Positions 5,983 to 6,918 of a stretch of 6,918 nt of DNA are shown in pieces. The notes beneath the pieces are model-generated. The model was not told the DNA's origin. It was given only the letters and a program-made list of their open reading frames with translations, and did no database searches. Source of the stretch: Lachnospiraceae bacterium (GTDB lineage: Bacteria > Bacillota > Clostridia > Lachnospirales > Lachnospiraceae); the NCBI GenBank assembly GCA_017477805.1, contig JAFUUM010000062.1, positions 1 to 6,918 on the forward strand, read 5' to 3'. The translations under genes were made by a program, and so were the position numbers. Every line of letters starts with the position of its first letter. The first letter of the stretch is position 1.

Positions 5983-6918
5983 AGATCAATATGATCACAC
6001 CTGTAAATAAAGATGAAAGAACCGGCGATTCCATTTGGGCGGAACGGTATCTTCGCATTCAGATCAATGAACTGAAAAACAGGTATTATGACCTGATCTA
6101 TGCCTTATATGCGTTAGAGCCTGTGGAGATCGAAGAAGAATACCCGTTTTTGACGGATACGCATCATCTTTTTTACAATGCGAAGATCCTTCGGAAGATG
6201 ACCGGTGAGGAGATCAAGCGCAGTATTCTTCACATCGCTCTCCACGGACTTATGGGCCATTTCGAGATGGACAGGAATATCCCGGATCAGGAGCTCTTGT
6301 GGGCCGTGATGGACATAAAAGTCAGAAGACTGATGGATCTGTTTGTGGATGGAAAGAAAAAAGGTTTTGAGGAAGAACTATTGCAGATGGAGGTTTTTCA
6401 GGAGGCCAGAAAAAACGAAGCTCTGAAGCGTTTTTTGATGGACCGGGGCAAAAAAGTATATGTGGATGACCACGGTGCCTGGCATATGATCCCGACACCG
6501 ATGCTCGGTGTTGGCGGAAAGGATTGGGATGAGGTTCGAAAAAACACGCGGGAATTGCTGAAGGGACAAGGTAAAGACGGACAGGGCAAGGACGGGGACA
6601 TGGAAAGCTTGTTGATGGGCCTTGCGTGCAGCGGCGGTCGTGACGGGTCATATGGAACGGAACCCGGATCCGGCAGGATGGACATCCTGGAGGGCAAAAA
6701 AGGCACACTGGATTACCGGTCTGTTTTATCCGAACTGAAAAAGAACGGTTTGAAAACCGGAGAAGAGGATATTCCGGATCCGGTCTATTATTGCTACGGA
6801 TTGGAGTTATACGAGGACGTGCCCCTGGTGGAGCCGTTAGAAGAGTCGGAAAGGGAGGTGATCGATACCCTTGTGATCGTGGTAGACACCAGCGGAAGCT
6901 GTATGGGCGATCTGCCGG
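5979..6918 (+). CDS. VWA-like protein with N-terminal metallopeptidase-like domain (DUF2201 type), 3' end missing
   Basis: The frame opens at ATG 5979, overlapping the ATPase stop as ATGA, with CGGAG at 5966-5970 placed 8 bases upstream. It stays open for 313 codons to the window edge. The N-terminal region (about 60-125) resembles the putative metallopeptidase domain of DUF2201_N proteins: SILHIALHGLMGH carries His85, His89 and His94, followed by LLWAVMDIKV (106-115), matching the usual LWNxAxD segment. The expected Glu of HExxH is Ile86, so hydrolytic activity is doubtful. A polar Gly/Lys/Asp linker (about 190-245) contains GQGKD twice. From about 270, YYCYGLELYEDVPLVEPLEE leads into a beta strand and the MIDAS motif DTSGS (303-307), which binds a divalent metal in VWA domains. 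The remaining MIDAS Thr and Asp lie beyond the window. Together with the upstream MoxR ATPase it forms a MoxR/VWA module; the VWA protein is probably the adaptor or effector. Family call from memory of the motifs, not from a search. Confidence 0.85.
   Translation, partial: MKINMITPVNKDERTGDSIWAERYLRIQINELKNRYYDLIYALYALEPVEIEEEYPFLTDTHHLFYNAKILRKMTGEEIKRSILHIALHGLMGHFEMDRNIPDQELLWAVMDIKVRRLMDLFVDGKKKGFEEELLQMEVFQEARKNEALKRFLMDRGKKVYVDDHGAWHMIPTPMLGVGGKDWDEVRKNTRELLKGQGKDGQGKDGDMESLLMGLACSGGRDGSYGTEPGSGRMDILEGKKGTLDYRSVLSELKKNGLKTGEEDIPDPVYYCYGLELYEDVPLVEPLEESEREVIDTLVIVVDTSGSCMGDLP
6564..6593 (+). repeat. Two tandem 15-base units in the VWA linker
   Basis: Positions 6564-6578 and 6579-6593 both encode GQGKD (residues 196-205). 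They differ only at three third-codon positions (CAA/CAG, GGT/GGC, AAA/AAG), so the peptide is kept while the DNA has drifted. It lies in a flexible linker between the metallopeptidase-like and VWA-like parts. Confidence 0.7.

Noticed and set aside
6322..6708. Overlapping minus-strand frames of about 60-130 codons in the last part of the window.
   Set aside because: They lie opposite the VWA-like gene, which has a coupled start, a ribosome binding site and recognisable motifs; the minus-strand translations are rich in Pro, Ser and Cys without domain signs.

Overview
The window looks like chromosomal DNA from a Clostridia (Firmicutes) bacterium, most likely Lachnospiraceae. The pointers are moderate GC, strong AGGAGG-type ribosome binding sites, use of GTG and TTG starts, and the protein types: a PepF-type oligopeptidase, a gut-type cytoplasmic GH2 enzyme, an RqcH/NFACT protein, and a MoxR ATPase with a DUF2201-type VWA protein. 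The taxonomic call is inference from protein style, not from a search.

Layout. Positions 1-875 (+) hold the C-terminal part of an oligoendopeptidase F with an intact zinc site. Nineteen bases later a GTG start opens a 591-residue glycoside hydrolase family 2 protein (895-2670, +), probably in the same transcript. A 17-bp perfect hairpin at about 2717-2765 separates this pair from the convergent gene 2765-4519 (-), which encodes RqcH, the bacterial Rqc2/NEMF homologue of ribosome quality control. The hairpin carries a T run on both sides and can act as a shared bidirectional terminator.

The 158-bp divergent intergenic region (4520-4677) contains a good extended -10 promoter for rqcH, a second TATACT box facing right, and a 32-bp near-perfect dyad between them. 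To the right lie a MoxR-family AAA+ ATPase (4678-5982, TTG start) and, overlapping it by an ATGA junction, a VWA-like protein with an N-terminal metallopeptidase-like domain (5979 to the window edge, truncated just after the MIDAS DTSGS motif).

How the genes work together. PepF and GH2 are both degradative enzymes without visible export signals (the PepF N-terminus is not seen), consistent with intracellular peptide and oligosaccharide turnover, but a functional link is not shown. RqcH stands alone. The ATPase and VWA pair form the least characterised part: MoxR/VWA pairs are known as chaperone-like, metal-dependent remodelling modules, but the target of this DUF2201-type branch is unknown to me. 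The intergenic dyad and the apparently altered HExxH site of the VWA partner are the best points for a second look. No mobile element, CRISPR array, tRNA, rRNA or riboswitch was recognised, and no gene-free stretch exceeds 300 bases.
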